Shown: piece after piece, positions 25,236 through 34,422 of the stretch
How the letters are laid out: each line of letters starts with the position of its first letter
How positions within the stretch are numbered: the first letter of the stretch is position 1
From: Bacillota bacterium
Lineage (GTDB): Bacteria; Bacillota; Ch66; Ch109
Direction of reading: 5' to 3'
Length of the DNA: 64,000 nt
NCBI GenBank assembly: GCA_013178275.1
Contig: JABLWZ010000017.1
Span: 1 to 64,000, forward strand
Translations under genes and position numbers: made by a program
The notes under the pieces: generated by a model
What the model saw: only the letters and a program-made list of their open reading frames with translations
The model's database searches: none
Told to the model about the DNA's origin: nothing

Positions 25236-26351
25236 TCAATCAGGCTTGATCGGCCAAAACGATATTAACCCTGCTCTGCGCAGGGCCTGAATTACCACTA
25301 AAACTACCGGACCCATGATCATTCCCGCTACCCCGGCCACCTGCAGCCCGACGTACAGGCTCACCATGGTCGCCAACGGGTGCAGCCCTATGTTCTGGGA
25401 CAGGACCTTGGGCTCGATGACCTGTCTTATAAAAACAATAATACCATATAGTATTAAGAGTTCACAACCGAAAGCGATGTTTCCAGTCGCCAGCTGCCAG
25501 AGGGCCCATGGGATGTAGACCATGCCCGGGCCGAGGATCGGCAGGATATCCAGCAGGCCCGCCAGAATCGCCAGGGTGACCGCGTAGCTGGAGCCCAGAA
25601 CGGTCAGCCCCAGGAACGAGATTATGCCGGTGATGGAGATCAGTATCGCCTCCGCCTTTACAAACCCCGACAGGGCGCCGCCCAGGTCCCTGATGATCAG
25701 CCGCAGCTTCCTGGTCGAATCGGGAGGAGCCCATCCAAACAGCGTATCGTTGATCAAATCCTTGTCGCGGCTGATAAAAAAGGTGGCGATGGTGGCGATC
25801 AGGAAAATGGTGAACACCCCCGGCAGGGCGGAAAGGAAAGACACCAGAGCGTTCACGCTTACCTGAACCGTATGCTGCAGCCACTCCAGCAGCCCCCCCA
25901 TGTTCCTCAATAGGCCCTCCGCCACCTGGGGCGGGAGGTGGAGGTTCAGGTAGACGTTCTGTATCCTCTCGATCATCACCGCCAGTTCGGCACTCAGGTT
26001 GTTGGAGTAGGTGCTGAGGTAGCGGTAAAGCTGGGCCAGCTCCAGCACCAGCCGCATCACCACCAGGGTGACCACCAGGGATACGCTGCCCCAGACTATC
26101 AGCAGCGACAGCAGTGCCGCCGCCCCGCGCCCGATCTTGACTCGCCGCCTGAGCCATACTATCAGCGGCTCGATCAGGATGGCCATCAGCAGGGCCAGGA
26201 TAAACGGGAAAAAATAACCCGGGAGGCGAATGGCAATATCACCCAGGTAAGGGATCACATAGTACAGGCCCAGGTAACCGGCCAGCAGCCCCACCGCCAC
26301 TATTCCGAGTCTAACCAGGATCAGTAAGTTCCTGAGCAGGGTTGGGTCCAT
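25236..26351 (-). CDS. YtvI/AI-2E-family membrane permease
   Basis: The 371-residue protein has eight predicted membrane segments, with a pair at 10-60, one at 75-105 and a C-terminal group from about 180, and the family motif ILPILGPGMVYIPWALWQL (about 270-288) and EPKVLSQNIGLHPL. It belongs to the AI-2E exporter superfamily and most resembles the YtvI branch of Clostridia, several members of which are sporulation-associated. The transported substrate is not known. It sits between cdsA and dxr. Confidence 0.88.
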   Translation of the reverse strand: MDPTLLRNLLILVRLGIVAVGLLAGYLGLYYVIPYLGDIAIRLPGYFFPFILALLMAILIEPLIVWLRRRVKIGRGAAALLSLLIVWGSVSLVVTLVVMRLVLELAQLYRYLSTYSNNLSAELAVMIERIQNVYLNLHLPPQVAEGLLRNMGGLLEWLQHTVQVSVNALVSFLSALPGVFTIFLIATIATFFISRDKDLINDTLFGWAPPDSTRKLRLIIRDLGGALSGFVKAEAILISITGIISFLGLTVLGSSYAVTLAILAGLLDILPILGPGMVYIPWALWQLATGNIAFGCELLILYGIIVFIRQVIEPKVLSQNIGLHPLATMVSLYVGLQVAGVAGMIMGPVVLVVIQALRRAGLISFWPIKPD

Positions 26352-26363
26352 AACATCACCGAC

Positions 26364-27170
26364 CTAAAAAAAATACCAGCAGTAGTACAGCACCGGCAGC
26401 ACCAGCAGCAGGCTGTCAAAACGGTCGAGCACCCCGCCGTGCCCGGGTATCAGGGCCCCGGAATCTTTCACCCCCGCCCACCGTTTTATCGCTGACTCCA
26501 CCAGGTCTCCCAACTGGCCGGCCGCCCCCAGCAGCAGGCCCAACAGGATGGCCCAGAAGGCCGGCAGCGCGGGTCCTCCCCACCGGGGAAACAGGTACAG
26601 CGCCGCCATCCCGACCACGGTTCCGAAGACCAGGCCCCCGACCGAACCCTCCACCGTCTTGTTGGGACTGATACCCGGGGCCAGCTTCCTCTTCCCAATA
26701 GCCCGTCCCACGAAGAAAGCCGCGGTGTCATTGGACCAGGTGATCAAAAACGCCAGCAGTACCCAGAAGAACCCCTGGTTCACCTCGCGGATCAGGACCA
26801 GGTGGCTGAACAGCCCCCCGACGTACAGCAGGCCCCACAGGGTAACCGCCGCATCACCCACCCCGAATCTCGGGTAATAAAGAATAAAACCCACCGCAGT
26901 GGCCGCCAGAAAACCGATATTGACCAGAATCAGGAAGCCGGGGATACCTCTGCTATAAAGGTATGCCGCCACCGGCCAGGATAAAACCCCCAATCCTCCC
27001 AGCCAAAACCAGGGCTTATGCCCGGCCCTGGCCGCCATCTGGTAAAACTCCCGCCAGCCCAGGAGTGAGACCAGGGCCGTTGCCGCGGTCAGCAGCCATC
27101 CCCCGTAATACACCAGCAGCAGCAGCAGGGGGATGCCGACCATTGCGCTCAACACTCTAACCCAGAGCAT
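26364..27170 (-). CDS. cdsA: Phosphatidate cytidylyltransferase
   Basis: CdsA makes CDP-diacylglycerol from phosphatidate and CTP, the gateway to phospholipids. The 268-residue integral membrane protein has about eight hydrophobic segments and the family signature SAIKRWAGVKDSGALIPGHG followed by GVLDRFDSLL (about 222-250) near the C-terminus. It starts three bases after the uppS stop, in the conserved frr-uppS-cdsA-dxr order. Confidence 0.97.
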   Translation of the reverse strand: MLWVRVLSAMVGIPLLLLLVYYGGWLLTAATALVSLLGWREFYQMAARAGHKPWFWLGGLGVLSWPVAAYLYSRGIPGFLILVNIGFLAATAVGFILYYPRFGVGDAAVTLWGLLYVGGLFSHLVLIREVNQGFFWVLLAFLITWSNDTAAFFVGRAIGKRKLAPGISPNKTVEGSVGGLVFGTVVGMAALYLFPRWGGPALPAFWAILLGLLLGAAGQLGDLVESAIKRWAGVKDSGALIPGHGGVLDRFDSLLLVLPVLYYCWYFF

Positions 27171-27173
27171 ATC

Positions 27174-27953
27174 CTACAGCCCTCCATAACGGCGGTGCCG
27201 CTGCTGAAACTCGACAATCGCCTGGTACAGGTGTTCCCGATGAAAATCGGGCCAAAGTATCCTATCAAACCAGAACTCGGAGTAGGCTATCTGCCAGAGC
27301 ATGAAGTTGCTCAGCCGCATCTCCCCCGAGGGTCGGATCACCAGGTCGGGGTCGGCACACCCCTCGGTATAGAGCAGGCGGCCGAACAGCTCCTCGTCGA
27401 TCTCTTCCGGGGCGAGGCGGCTGCCTCTGACCTCTGCGCAGACCTGTTTGACGGCCCGGAGGATCTCACTCCGCCCGCCGTAGTTCACGGCGATATTCAG
27501 TACCAATCCCTGGTTGTTCCTGGTGACCTCTATGGCATTCTTCATCTCGTTCCGGGTGTCCCCCGGCAGGTCCTCGATATCACCCATCAACCTTATCTGG
27601 ACACCCTTTTCGTGCAGTTCGGCCAGTTCCTTGACTATGTACTCGACCATCAGGTGCATCAGGAAGTCCACCTCCTCCGGAGGCCGCTTCCAGTTCTCGG
27701 TGGAAAAGGCGTAGACGGTAAGTATCTTCAGCCCGATCTCCCCCGAGGCATCGACGATCTCGTGCAGAGTACCCATCCCCGCCCGGTGCCCGGCGGTGCG
27801 GGGAAGCCCCCGGGCATTCGCCCATCGGCCGTTTCCGTCCATTATGATGGCTATGTGCTGCGGAAGCCGTTCCATGTCGATCCGGTCTTTCCAGCCGGCC
27901 TCATCCTGCGGCTTCCCGCCTTTCCACCGCAGCCATCTTGGTTTTTTAAACAC
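27174..27953 (-). CDS. uppS: Undecaprenyl (isoprenyl) diphosphate synthase
   Basis: UppS extends FPP with IPP in cis to the C55 lipid carrier for cell-wall synthesis. The 259-residue protein shows IIMDGNGRWANARGLPRTAG (36-55, catalytic Asp39), YAFSTENWKRP, and the C-terminal DPDLVIRPSGEMRLSNFMLW (split across the RxSGExRLSNF motif). It carries a 20-residue basic N-terminal extension. It starts with GTG, eight bases after GGGGG. A copy of the intergenic repeat lies upstream, between it and the PASTA-like gene. Confidence 0.97.
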   Translation of the reverse strand: MFKKPRWLRWKGGKPQDEAGWKDRIDMERLPQHIAIIMDGNGRWANARGLPRTAGHRAGMGTLHEIVDASGEIGLKILTVYAFSTENWKRPPEEVDFLMHLMVEYIVKELAELHEKGVQIRLMGDIEDLPGDTRNEMKNAIEVTRNNQGLVLNIAVNYGGRSEILRAVKQVCAEVRGSRLAPEEIDEELFGRLLYTEGCADPDLVIRPSGEMRLSNFMLWQIAYSEFWFDRILWPDFHREHLYQAIVEFQQRHRRYGGL

Positions 27954-28008
27954 CGATAGACCCCCTTTGGTTCCACCCGGCTCATTACCAATGAATCCGA
28001 TAGCGTCC

Positions 28009-28106
28009 GAAGAAAAACTTGGCTATCGCAAAGTCCTTGACGAAGGCGAGAGCCTTAGTTACACTTGCTTGCATCAGAAAGTTCCCTTATATACTTTCTG
28101 ATAGCG
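28009..28106. repeat. Intergenic two-hairpin repeat, copy 3
   Basis: Hairpin B reads ATCAGAAAGT (28073-28082) / ACTTTCTGAT (28093-28102): the G-C pair of copies 1 and 2 is replaced by A-T, preserving the stem. Hairpin A (28021-28054) has one mismatch. CCGATAGCG at 27997-28005 is the tail of a preceding unit. The copy is 26 kb from the others and lies between the PASTA-like gene and uppS. Confidence 0.85.
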
Positions 28107-28128
28107 TAAAGAAAAATCCCCCCCTAGG
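28107..28128 (-). terminator. Weak terminator after the PASTA-like gene
   Basis: On the minus strand a short TTCCC/GGGGA-type stem is followed by ATTTTTC, immediately before the repeat. It overlaps the stop codon of the gene at 28124. The stem is short and the call is weak, but its placement mirrors the terminators next to copies 1 and 2. Confidence 0.4.
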
Positions 28129-28342
28129 GAACCCAATCGGGGCAGGATTCTCTGGGAACTGGCGCCACGACCAGTTCCATCTCTTTATCGTTTAGCACCC
28201 GACAGCGGATTACCCTCCGGCAGCCTGCAGCCAGAATCGGTTTAACTGATTGGGTAGTCTCCAGCTTCACCTTCCACCCCGCCTGTGCAAGACAGCTGCA
28301 CGCCTCGCTCTCCTCTAAACCCAGTACATCAGATATCTCCAA
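28124..28342 (-). CDS. Small PASTA-like protein
   Basis: The 72-residue protein (MEISDVLGLEESEACSCLAQ, then AGWKVKLE, ending LVVAPVPRESCPDWVP) has the layout of one PASTA domain: GL-EEA-L--AG helix followed by beta strands. There is no signal peptide or membrane segment, unlike PASTA kinases. It begins with TTG, eight bases after GAGGAG. It lies between frr and uppS, where related clostridia often have a similar small gene. Function is unknown. Confidence 0.65.
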   Translation of the reverse strand: MEISDVLGLEESEACSCLAQAGWKVKLETTQSVKPILAAGCRRVIRCRVLNDKEMELVVAPVPRESCPDWVP

Positions 28343-28457
28343 GGCTTTCGCTCCTCAGGTAGTGTCCGGTATTGGATTATGCTTTAAAAAGCCCAGGGCC
28401 GGTATAATGCCTCTCCCTTTCGGCTCCTACGGCTCCAGCAGCGCAGCGCCTTCGGCG

Positions 28458-29015
28458 CTACACCTCCATGATCTCCTGTTCCTTGATCTCGGTAGTCTTA
28501 TCGATGGTCTTGACGTAGCTGTCGGTGGTCTTCTGCAGGGCATCCTGCTGCCGCCGCATCTCGTCCTCCGATATCTCGCCTTTCTTCTCCATGGCCTTCA
28601 GACGGTCGTTGAAATCGCGGCGGATGTTCCTTACCGCGACCCTGGCCTCCTCAGCCTTTTTCTTGACCACCTTGGCCAGTTCCTTGCGGCGTTCCTGGGT
28701 CAGCTGCGGGATCACGATGCGGATGACGTTTCCGTCGCTGTTCGGGGTCACCCCCAGGTCGGACTTCAGGATGGCCTTTTCGATCGCCGGGATGGTGGTT
28801 TTATCCCAGGGCTGCACCACCAGCATCCGCGGTTCCGGCACCCCGATATTGCCCACCTGGTTGATCGGGGTCGGGGTCCCGTAGTAGTCGACCATCACCC
28901 GCTCCAGCAGGGCCGGGTTGGCCCGACCCGCACGCAGTGAGGCAAAGTCCCGCCTTAAAACCTCCACTGCCTTTTGCATCTTCTGTTCTGATTCGTTTAC
29001 CAGTTCTTCCAGCAC
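28458..29015 (-). CDS. frr: Ribosome recycling factor
   Basis: RRF splits post-termination ribosomes together with EF-G. The 185-residue protein is the standard length with three-helix bundle signatures: [20 protein letters not shown] (31-50), [20 protein letters not shown], and [17 protein letters not shown] near the C-terminus. It follows pyrH by five bases in the rpsB-tsf-pyrH-frr order. Confidence 0.98.
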   Translation of the reverse strand: MLEELVNESEQKMQKAVEVLRRDFASLRAGRANPALLERVMVDYYGTPTPINQVGNIGVPEPRMLVVQPWDKTTIPAIEKAILKSDLGVTPNSDGNVIRIVIPQLTQERRKELAKVVKKKAEEARVAVRNIRRDFNDRLKAMEKKGEISEDEMRRQQDALQKTTDSYVKTIDKTTEIKEQEIMEV

Positions 29016-29020
29016 AGTTC

Positions 29021-29737
29021 TTACCTCCCCACGTAGGTTCCTATATCTTCCCCTTGCACCGCCCGCAGGATGTTGCCCGATTCATTGATGTTGAACACTA
29101 TCAAGGGGATGCCGTTGTCCATACAGAGCGAGGTGGCGGTCGAATCCATTACCCCCAGACCCTGGCTCAAAACCTCGATGTAGTTCAGGTCCTGGTACTT
29201 CTTGGCGTCGGGATTCTTCTTGGGGTCCGAGTCGTATACCCCGTCCACCCGCTTGGCCATCAGTATCACTTCGGCTTCTATCTCCGCCGCCCGAAGCGCG
29301 GCGGTGGTGTCAGTGGAAAAATAAGGGCTGCCGGTACCGGCAGCGAAAATAACTACTCGACCTTTTTCCAGGTGGCGGAGCGCTCTCCTGCGGATATAGG
29401 GTTCGGCTATCTGCCTGAGTTCGATGGCCGACTGGACCCGGGTATCGACCCCGTACTTCTCCAGGGCATCCTGGAGGGCCAGGGCATTGATCACCGTAGC
29501 CAGCATGCCCATATAATCGGCAGTGGCCCGGTCCATACCCTTGGCGCTGCCGGCAACACCCCTCCAGATGTTGCCTCCCCCTACCACTATCGCGACCTGG
29601 ATCCCATGCTGCGCTACCTCTCGCACCTGGGCCGCGATCGAATTCACCACATCCTGGTCGATCCCGAATTCCTGTTCCCCAGCAAGTGATTCGCCACTTA
29701 TTTTAAGAACGATCCTTTTGTACTGACGTCTCAGCAT
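29021..29737 (-). CDS. pyrH: UMP kinase
   Basis: PyrH phosphorylates UMP to UDP as a hexamer. The 238-residue amino-acid-kinase-fold protein has [13 protein letters not shown] (8-20), [10 protein letters not shown] (about 51-60), [15 protein letters not shown], and [15 protein letters not shown] (about 160-174). It is placed between tsf and frr as in most Firmicutes. Confidence 0.98.
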   Translation of the reverse strand: MLRRQYKRIVLKISGESLAGEQEFGIDQDVVNSIAAQVREVAQHGIQVAIVVGGGNIWRGVAGSAKGMDRATADYMGMLATVINALALQDALEKYGVDTRVQSAIELRQIAEPYIRRRALRHLEKGRVVIFAAGTGSPYFSTDTTAALRAAEIEAEVILMAKRVDGVYDSDPKKNPDAKKYQDLNYIEVLSQGLGVMDSTATSLCMDNGIPLIVFNINESGNILRAVQGEDIGTYVGR

Positions 29738-29764
29738 GCTTCCGCCTACCTTCAGCTTATTTTC

Positions 29765-30418
29765 CTAGCACTTGGCGATCTGGGCCTGGACCTCTGCCGC
29801 GAAATTGCTTTCATGCCTGGTGATTCCTTCACCCAACTCGTAACGGGCAAAACGACGGATGGTGACGTTTTCTCCCAGTCGGCCGATCAGCTCGGTCAGC
29901 AGCTGCTGCACAGTCTTGTCGGGGTCCTTGATGAAAGGCTGTTCCAGGAGGCACTGCTCGCTGTAGAACTTCTTTACCCGGCCTTCAACCATGCGGTCGA
30001 CGATCTTCTCCGGTTTCCCTTCATTGAGGGCCTGGTTGCGGAGGATGGTCTTCTCCTTTTCCAGGACCGCCTCGGGCACCTCGTCACGGGATACGAACTC
30101 GGGACGGGACGCCGCGATCTGCATCGCGATGTCTTTGCAGAAATCCGTAAACTCCTTGGTCAGGGCCACGAAATCGGTTTCACAGTTGATCTCGACCAGT
30201 ACCCCGATCTTGCCGCCCATATGGATGTACGACTCTACCTTCCCCTCGGCGGTAACCCGGCCTGCCTTCTTGGCCGCTGCCGCCAGACCCTTTTCCCGCA
30301 GGTACTCGATGGCCTTCTCCAGGTCACCCTGGGTCTCCACCAGAGCCTTTTTACAGTCCATCATTCCAGAACCGGTTCGTTCTCTCAATTCTTTTACCAT
30401 TGCGGCAGAAATCTCCAA
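29765..30418 (-). CDS. tsf: Elongation factor Ts
   Basis: EF-Ts exchanges GDP on EF-Tu. The 217-residue protein has the N-terminal UBA-like domain with [17 protein letters not shown] (9-25) and the core motif NCETDFVA (about 79-86). The TTG start at 30418 lies eight to ten bases after GGAGGTGG; the ATG six codons later has poorer spacing. The short length is typical of Firmicutes lacking one subdomain. Confidence 0.97.
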   Translation of the reverse strand: MEISAAMVKELRERTGSGMMDCKKALVETQGDLEKAIEYLREKGLAAAAKKAGRVTAEGKVESYIHMGGKIGVLVEINCETDFVALTKEFTDFCKDIAMQIAASRPEFVSRDEVPEAVLEKEKTILRNQALNEGKPEKIVDRMVEGRVKKFYSEQCLLEQPFIKDPDKTVQQLLTELIGRLGENVTIRRFARYELGEGITRHESNFAAEVQAQIAKC

Positions 30419-30456
30419 AACTTAGGCCACCTCCAGTATTTGTTCATTTATTCGTT

Positions 30457-30485
30457 TTCATAATAAAAGTAGGGATGATAATCAA
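30457..30485 (-). promoter_or_regulatory. Possible promoter upstream of tsf
   Basis: TTGATT (30480-30485), a 17-base spacer and TATGAA (30457-30462) on the minus strand lie in the 109-base gap between rpsB and tsf. The -10 match is poor, so this is tentative. Confidence 0.35.
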
Positions 30486-30527
30486 GGAATAAAAACCCAT
30501 TCCCCCATCGTCACCCCTACCTGACTA

Positions 30528-31244
30528 CTATTCCGCCTCTTGTACGTCAGTATTCTGTTCTCCCTGTCGGGATTCCAGTACCGCGTCAGCAATTTTGCTG
30601 GTTAGCAGTTTAACCGCCCTAATTGCATCGTCATTCCCCGGGATGACATAGTCAATTTCGTCGGGGTCACAGTTGGTATCCACTATCGCGACGATAGGTA
30701 TCTTCAGTCTCCTGGCCTCGGCAACCGCAATCCTTTCCTTGCGCGGATCGATAATGAACAGGGCTCCCGGGAGATCCTTCATGTCCTTGATCCCGCCTAG
30801 GAAACGGGACAGCTTTTCCTTTTCGCCCCTGAGCTTGGAGACCTCCTTTTTCGGAAGCACTTCCATCGTACCGTTGGTCTCCATCCGTTCCAGCTCTTTA
30901 AGCCGCTGGATCCGCTTCTGGATCGTAGGGAAGTTGGTCAGCATTCCGCCCAGCCACCGTTCGTTCACGAAGAACTGCTCACAGCGCTGAGCCTCATCGC
31001 GGACCGATTCCTGAGCCTGCTTTTTGGTGCCCACAAATAGGATTGACTTTTTGGTGCCAATCGTATCCCGGACAAAGTTGTAGGCCTCCTCGACTTTTTT
31101 TACCGTCTTCTGCAGGTCGATAATGTAGATGCCATTTCGCTCGGTAAAAATAAATGGTGCCATTTTAGGGTTCCAGCGCCTTGTCTGGTGCCCAAAATGC
31201 ACCCCTGCCTCGAGCAGTTGTTTCATTGAAATGACCGCCACCAC
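30528..31244 (-). CDS. rpsB: 30S ribosomal protein S2
   Basis: S2 binds the 30S head-body junction with S1. The 238-residue protein begins [20 protein letters not shown] and contains the family motif [10 protein letters not shown] and the C-terminal [13 protein letters not shown]. Two adjacent GTG codons (31244, 31241) are possible starts after GGGGG; the second has better spacing, and the longer form is listed. It heads a translation operon with its own sigma-A promoter. Confidence 0.98.
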   Translation of the reverse strand: MVAVISMKQLLEAGVHFGHQTRRWNPKMAPFIFTERNGIYIIDLQKTVKKVEEAYNFVRDTIGTKKSILFVGTKKQAQESVRDEAQRCEQFFVNERWLGGMLTNFPTIQKRIQRLKELERMETNGTMEVLPKKEVSKLRGEKEKLSRFLGGIKDMKDLPGALFIIDPRKERIAVAEARRLKIPIVAIVDTNCDPDEIDYVIPGNDDAIRAVKLLTSKIADAVLESRQGEQNTDVQEAE

Positions 31245-31352
31245 GACACCCCCTTTCTGGTTTTTCCTCCGCCGGCCTCATCACTTCTCAGATCGGCCAT
31301 GCCGACACCCTGAATGAAGCTTCGCCAACGTGCGTATTTTTAACCACAGGTA

Positions 31353-31381
31353 AGTATAGCATAGAACGTTACCCGTGGCAA
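31353..31381 (-). promoter_or_regulatory. Sigma-A promoter of rpsB-tsf
   Basis: TTGCCA (31376-31381), a 17-base spacer and TATACT (31353-31358) on the minus strand give a predicted start near 31346 and a leader of about 100 bases. The leader has GC-rich segments and may hold the usual S2 autoregulatory structure, which I could not define. Confidence 0.8.
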
Positions 31382-31396
31382 CGTTTTTAAGGCCGG

Positions 31397-31861
31397 TTAA
31401 TTGACCGGGGTTTTTTCCCGGATCACCCGGTTCTTGAGGTTTAAGAGAAGCTGGATCTCGCCGACCCCGATCTGAAGGTCCTCCGCTATCTCTTTGGCTT
31501 CAAAGCCCTTGTCCAGCATCTGGCTGACCCCCCGGTAGCGTTCCGGGATGACCAGCGGGGCCGCCTTGGCCGGCGTTATAGTGGGGATCTTCTCGACCGC
31601 CACGGACTGAGCGTTTTCCGTCCTGGACCTTCTCTCCATCTGGGCCTGCCGTTCCAGCTTCTTCACCAGTTCTTCCGACTGGCGGTTAAGCTCGGAAAGC
31701 ATCGACTCGAGGTCGCCGCGGACCAGGACGCACTCCTCGAGCAGCTCCTCCAGCCTTGCTCTCTCGGCTTTCAGTTGTTCGACCTCGGTGCTGCGGCGGT
31801 TCATCCAGGCAAAAGTCATTACCGCCAAGAGTAAACCCAGTAACAAAGCCACATAACCCAA
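31397..31861 (-). CDS. SwrB-like membrane-anchored coiled-coil protein
   Basis: The 154-residue protein has one N-terminal membrane segment (3-20), a coiled coil (about 24-75), a variable stretch, and a C-terminal helix-turn-helix-like segment (RYRGVSQMLDKGFEAKEIAE, then DLQIGVGEIQLLLNL). This layout and its position just before rpsB at the end of the fla/che operon match B. subtilis SwrB, which aids flagellar basal-body assembly. The relation is inferred from architecture and gene order; sequence similarity was not measured. Confidence 0.65.
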   Translation of the reverse strand: MGYVALLLGLLLAVMTFAWMNRRSTEVEQLKAERARLEELLEECVLVRGDLESMLSELNRQSEELVKKLERQAQMERRSRTENAQSVAVEKIPTITPAKAAPLVIPERYRGVSQMLDKGFEAKEIAEDLQIGVGEIQLLLNLKNRVIREKTPVN

Positions 31862-31875
31862 AGGTTATTCCCCCA

Positions 31876-32193
31876 TCATATTGTAATGTCCAGCATCTTT
31901 CCCAGCCTCTCGTCTTTGGCCGGCCGGGATTCTTCGTTCTCGGGCTCCTGCCGATCGGAAGAATGGTGTTCGCCTGGGGTTCCCTGTCGGGACGATTCCC
32001 GGTCCCGAACTTCACCTTTTTCACCCTTATGTGACTCTAAAACCTTGGTCTGCTGCAGGTCGGCCGTGTGCTTAAACTGCGCGGCGAACTGCTGCTGCTG
32101 CTCCTGGTTCGACTGCTGCTGAACCTGCTGCACCCGCCCGACCTCCTGGAGTTTGGGAAGCATCACCTGCAGGTCCACGTTCCTAATCGACAT
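31876..32193 (-). CDS. Small Gln-rich protein of the sigD-rpsB interval
   Basis: The 105-residue hydrophilic protein starts MSIRNVDLQVMLPKLQEVGR, passes through a Gln-rich run (VQQVQQQSNQEQQQQF) and a charged, probably disordered middle, and ends RLGKMLDITI. The ends look constrained and the middle does not. The ATG at 32193 is preferred because GGGGG lies eight bases upstream; a TTG two codons earlier is too close. I recall similar small proteins at this position in other clostridial motility operons, but know of no function. Confidence 0.6.
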   Translation of the reverse strand: MSIRNVDLQVMLPKLQEVGRVQQVQQQSNQEQQQQFAAQFKHTADLQQTKVLESHKGEKGEVRDRESSRQGTPGEHHSSDRQEPENEESRPAKDERLGKMLDITI

Positions 32194-32208
32194 ATTCAAG
32201 ACCCCCTA

Positions 32209-33603
32209 TTAGACCAGCGGGTATATCTTGATGTCACCGTCTTCCTCAGAAAAATAGCAGCGTCTGATTTGATCGTTCAGGTTCAATGTCAGGTTGCCGA
32301 TGATTACCGTGACCCCGGGGAAAACAGTGTCCTGCACCTTGACCTTGCTCAAGCGGAGCGAACTGAGTTCACTCTCCAGCTCGAGCTTCCTCTTTTTGCG
32401 TTCCTCAATACCCTCATTAATTTTATCTTCGGTTGCCCGGAGTTTTTCCAACAGTTCTTTTTTATCCTCCGGGAGTTCCCCCTTGGTCCTCGCCATGTGA
32501 TCCAGCACCGTCATCATCTGTTTCGCCTTTTCCAGGTTCTTTTCCTCGTTGGTGATATCAGCGCAGAGTTCCTTGTAGGCCTGCCGCACACCCGGCTTGA
32601 TGCCCACCTCGATCTGGGTCAGCGGGGCCAGGTGGGAACCGATGACCTTCGCCGAGACCTCCTCGCCGGCCCTTATCACGCCGCCGACGATCGCCCCGCG
32701 CCTTCCCTCGACCACTATCTTTTTACCGGCGTTGATGCTGCTGTTTAAAACCGCGTCGCTGATGTTCACGTTTTCCCCGGCCTGCACGTTGCCGTTTTCA
32801 ACAAATCGGGCCGTCACATTGCCGCCCGCGATGATGGTCCCTTTACCCTGGCCCATGATCCCCCCGCGGACGGTGACGTCCTTCCCCGCGAAGATCGAAC
32901 CGCCTTCCACTCCCCCAAAAACCTCGACACTGCCGTCAGCCTTGACGATAAAACCGCTCTTGATGCCGCCCGTCACTATTATGTTGCCGACAAAATCGAT
33001 GTTGCCGGTCGAGAAGTCCACATCCCCGCTGACCTCGTATACGGCCGAGACGCTTATCAGGCCGTCGTGCGACACTGACACGTGCCCGTCACAGGTGGCT
33101 ATCAGCTTGTTTTCACCATCCAGCAGGGTGTTCTTGCCCTGCCGCAGCAAAAACCCCTTCCCCGGCTTGGGTTTCATCACCCCGCCGTACACGGTCATAC
33201 CCACGATGCCCTCGGTGGGCGGGACCCGGGTGGCCAGCAGTTCGCCTTGTTTAACGTTCTTGACCAGGTGCAGGCTGTAAAAGTCCACCGAGCCGTCCTC
33301 CCGCATCTCGGGACGTCCCTTGGTGGTATCTAGGAAGTGATAGATGATCTCCCCGTTTTGGCCGTTTTCCACTGGTTTGCCCTTGGCCACGACCACCTTT
33401 CGGCCCAGGTACTGGGTGACCGCGAGCCCGACGGCCTTTTCGTCAACCCCAAAAATCACCTTGTTCTCGCGAAGTATAGACAGCACCTTTTCTTTGGATA
33501 TCTGGTTGGCTTTCTGAGGATCAGTAAAAATATAGGCTTCCATATGGTCCGAACTCACCGAAACCGTAACAGCCGGTCCTTCTGTTCCCGGGACATTGCT
33601 CAT
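32209..33603 (-). CDS. FapA/DUF342-family polymer-forming protein
   Basis: The 464-residue protein has an N-terminal alpha/beta part (1-100), a long beta-helix of short Gly/Val repeats (about 150-330: GNIDFVGNIIVTGGI, GSVEVFGGVEGGSIFAGKDV and so on), a coiled coil (about 345-405), and a C-terminal beta tail. This is the DUF342/FapA architecture, related to bactofilin-like polymerising proteins; members commonly follow sigD in clostridial motility operons. The task is unknown; a scaffold or envelope role is plausible. Confidence 0.85.
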   Translation of the reverse strand: MSNVPGTEGPAVTVSVSSDHMEAYIFTDPQKANQISKEKVLSILRENKVIFGVDEKAVGLAVTQYLGRKVVVAKGKPVENGQNGEIIYHFLDTTKGRPEMREDGSVDFYSLHLVKNVKQGELLATRVPPTEGIVGMTVYGGVMKPKPGKGFLLRQGKNTLLDGENKLIATCDGHVSVSHDGLISVSAVYEVSGDVDFSTGNIDFVGNIIVTGGIKSGFIVKADGSVEVFGGVEGGSIFAGKDVTVRGGIMGQGKGTIIAGGNVTARFVENGNVQAGENVNISDAVLNSSINAGKKIVVEGRRGAIVGGVIRAGEEVSAKVIGSHLAPLTQIEVGIKPGVRQAYKELCADITNEEKNLEKAKQMMTVLDHMARTKGELPEDKKELLEKLRATEDKINEGIEERKKRKLELESELSSLRLSKVKVQDTVFPGVTVIIGNLTLNLNDQIRRCYFSEEDGDIKIYPLV

Positions 33604-33634
33604 TTATATCACCCCTTACTCAATTATGGTGATC

Positions 33635-34420
33635 TCAGCCGGTACCCACGAGTTTCTTTTTCTGTCGGCTCAATCGGCCGCGAAGCCGCAGTACAGCTTT
33701 GGTATGCAGTTGCGATATTCGGGACTCTGACAATCCCAGCACAGCTCCAATCTCCTTCAAAGTAAGGGACTCGTAGTAGTATAAGGTAATCACCAGTTTT
33801 TCCCGATCCGGCAGTTTTTCCACCGCGTCGGTCAGCACCTGTTTGGCCTCTTCTTTTTCCAGGTTGTTCAAAGGGTCTTCCACCCGAGTATCCTCGATGG
33901 TGTCCAGTATCCTCACGGAATCCCCGCTCCCGCTGTCGCCCGACCAGACATCCTCCAGATAGGATACCGAGGTATAGCTTACCTCCTGCAGCAGCTGGTT
34001 AAACTCCTCCAGGTTTATATTCATAGCGGCGGCCACTTCCTGGTCGTTTACCGACCGGCCCAGTTCATGCTCCAACCGGGCATAGGTCCGTTCGATCTCC
34101 CGGCTCTTGTTCCTGACCGACTGCGGCACCCAGTCCATGGACCGCAGACCGTCAAGGATAGCGCCTCTGACCCGTACCACCGCGTAAGTTTCGAACTTGA
34201 TTCCCCGCGACGGATCGAACTTCTCGATCGCGTCGAGGAGCCCAAAAACACCGTAACTGAACAGGTCATCCATTTCCACCCGATTGCGGAAACCGACGTT
34301 TAACCGCCCTGCCACGTATTTGACCAGTGAGGCATACTCCAGGACCAGCTCGTCCCGGGCGGCTGACTCCCGATTACGTTTGTATCGCACCCAGCAGTCG
34401 TCGATTTTGGGATTCCCCAT
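33635..34420 (-). CDS. sigD: RNA polymerase sigma-28 factor (SigD/FliA/WhiG)
   Basis: This sigma factor reads late flagellar and chemotaxis promoters. The 261-residue protein has regions 2 (DDLFSYGVFGLLDAIEKFDP, then GIKFETYAVVRVRGAILDGL), 3 (from RSMDWVPQSVRNKSREIERT) and 4 (LPDREKLVITLYYYESLTLK, then EIGAVLGLSESRISQLHTKA). Region 1.1 is absent, as usual for the class. It is the last motility gene, just after cheD, as in B. subtilis. Its anti-sigma FlgM is not in the window. Confidence 0.97.
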   Translation of the reverse strand: MGNPKIDDCWVRYKRNRESAARDELVLEYASLVKYVAGRLNVGFRNRVEMDDLFSYGVFGLLDAIEKFDPSRGIKFETYAVVRVRGAILDGLRSMDWVPQSVRNKSREIERTYARLEHELGRSVNDQEVAAAMNINLEEFNQLLQEVSYTSVSYLEDVWSGDSGSGDSVRILDTIEDTRVEDPLNNLEKEEAKQVLTDAVEKLPDREKLVITLYYYESLTLKEIGAVLGLSESRISQLHTKAVLRLRGRLSRQKKKLVGTG

Positions 34421-34422
34421 GC

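Noticed and set aside
28385..28410. TATAAT on the plus strand between frr and the PASTA-like gene as a promoter
   Set aside because: There is no acceptable -35 at 16-18 bases and no plus-strand gene or terminator follows.
28436..28460. Hairpin AGCGCC/GGCGCT after frr as a terminator
   Set aside because: There is no T tract on the minus strand after it; it may only protect the 3' end or be chance.
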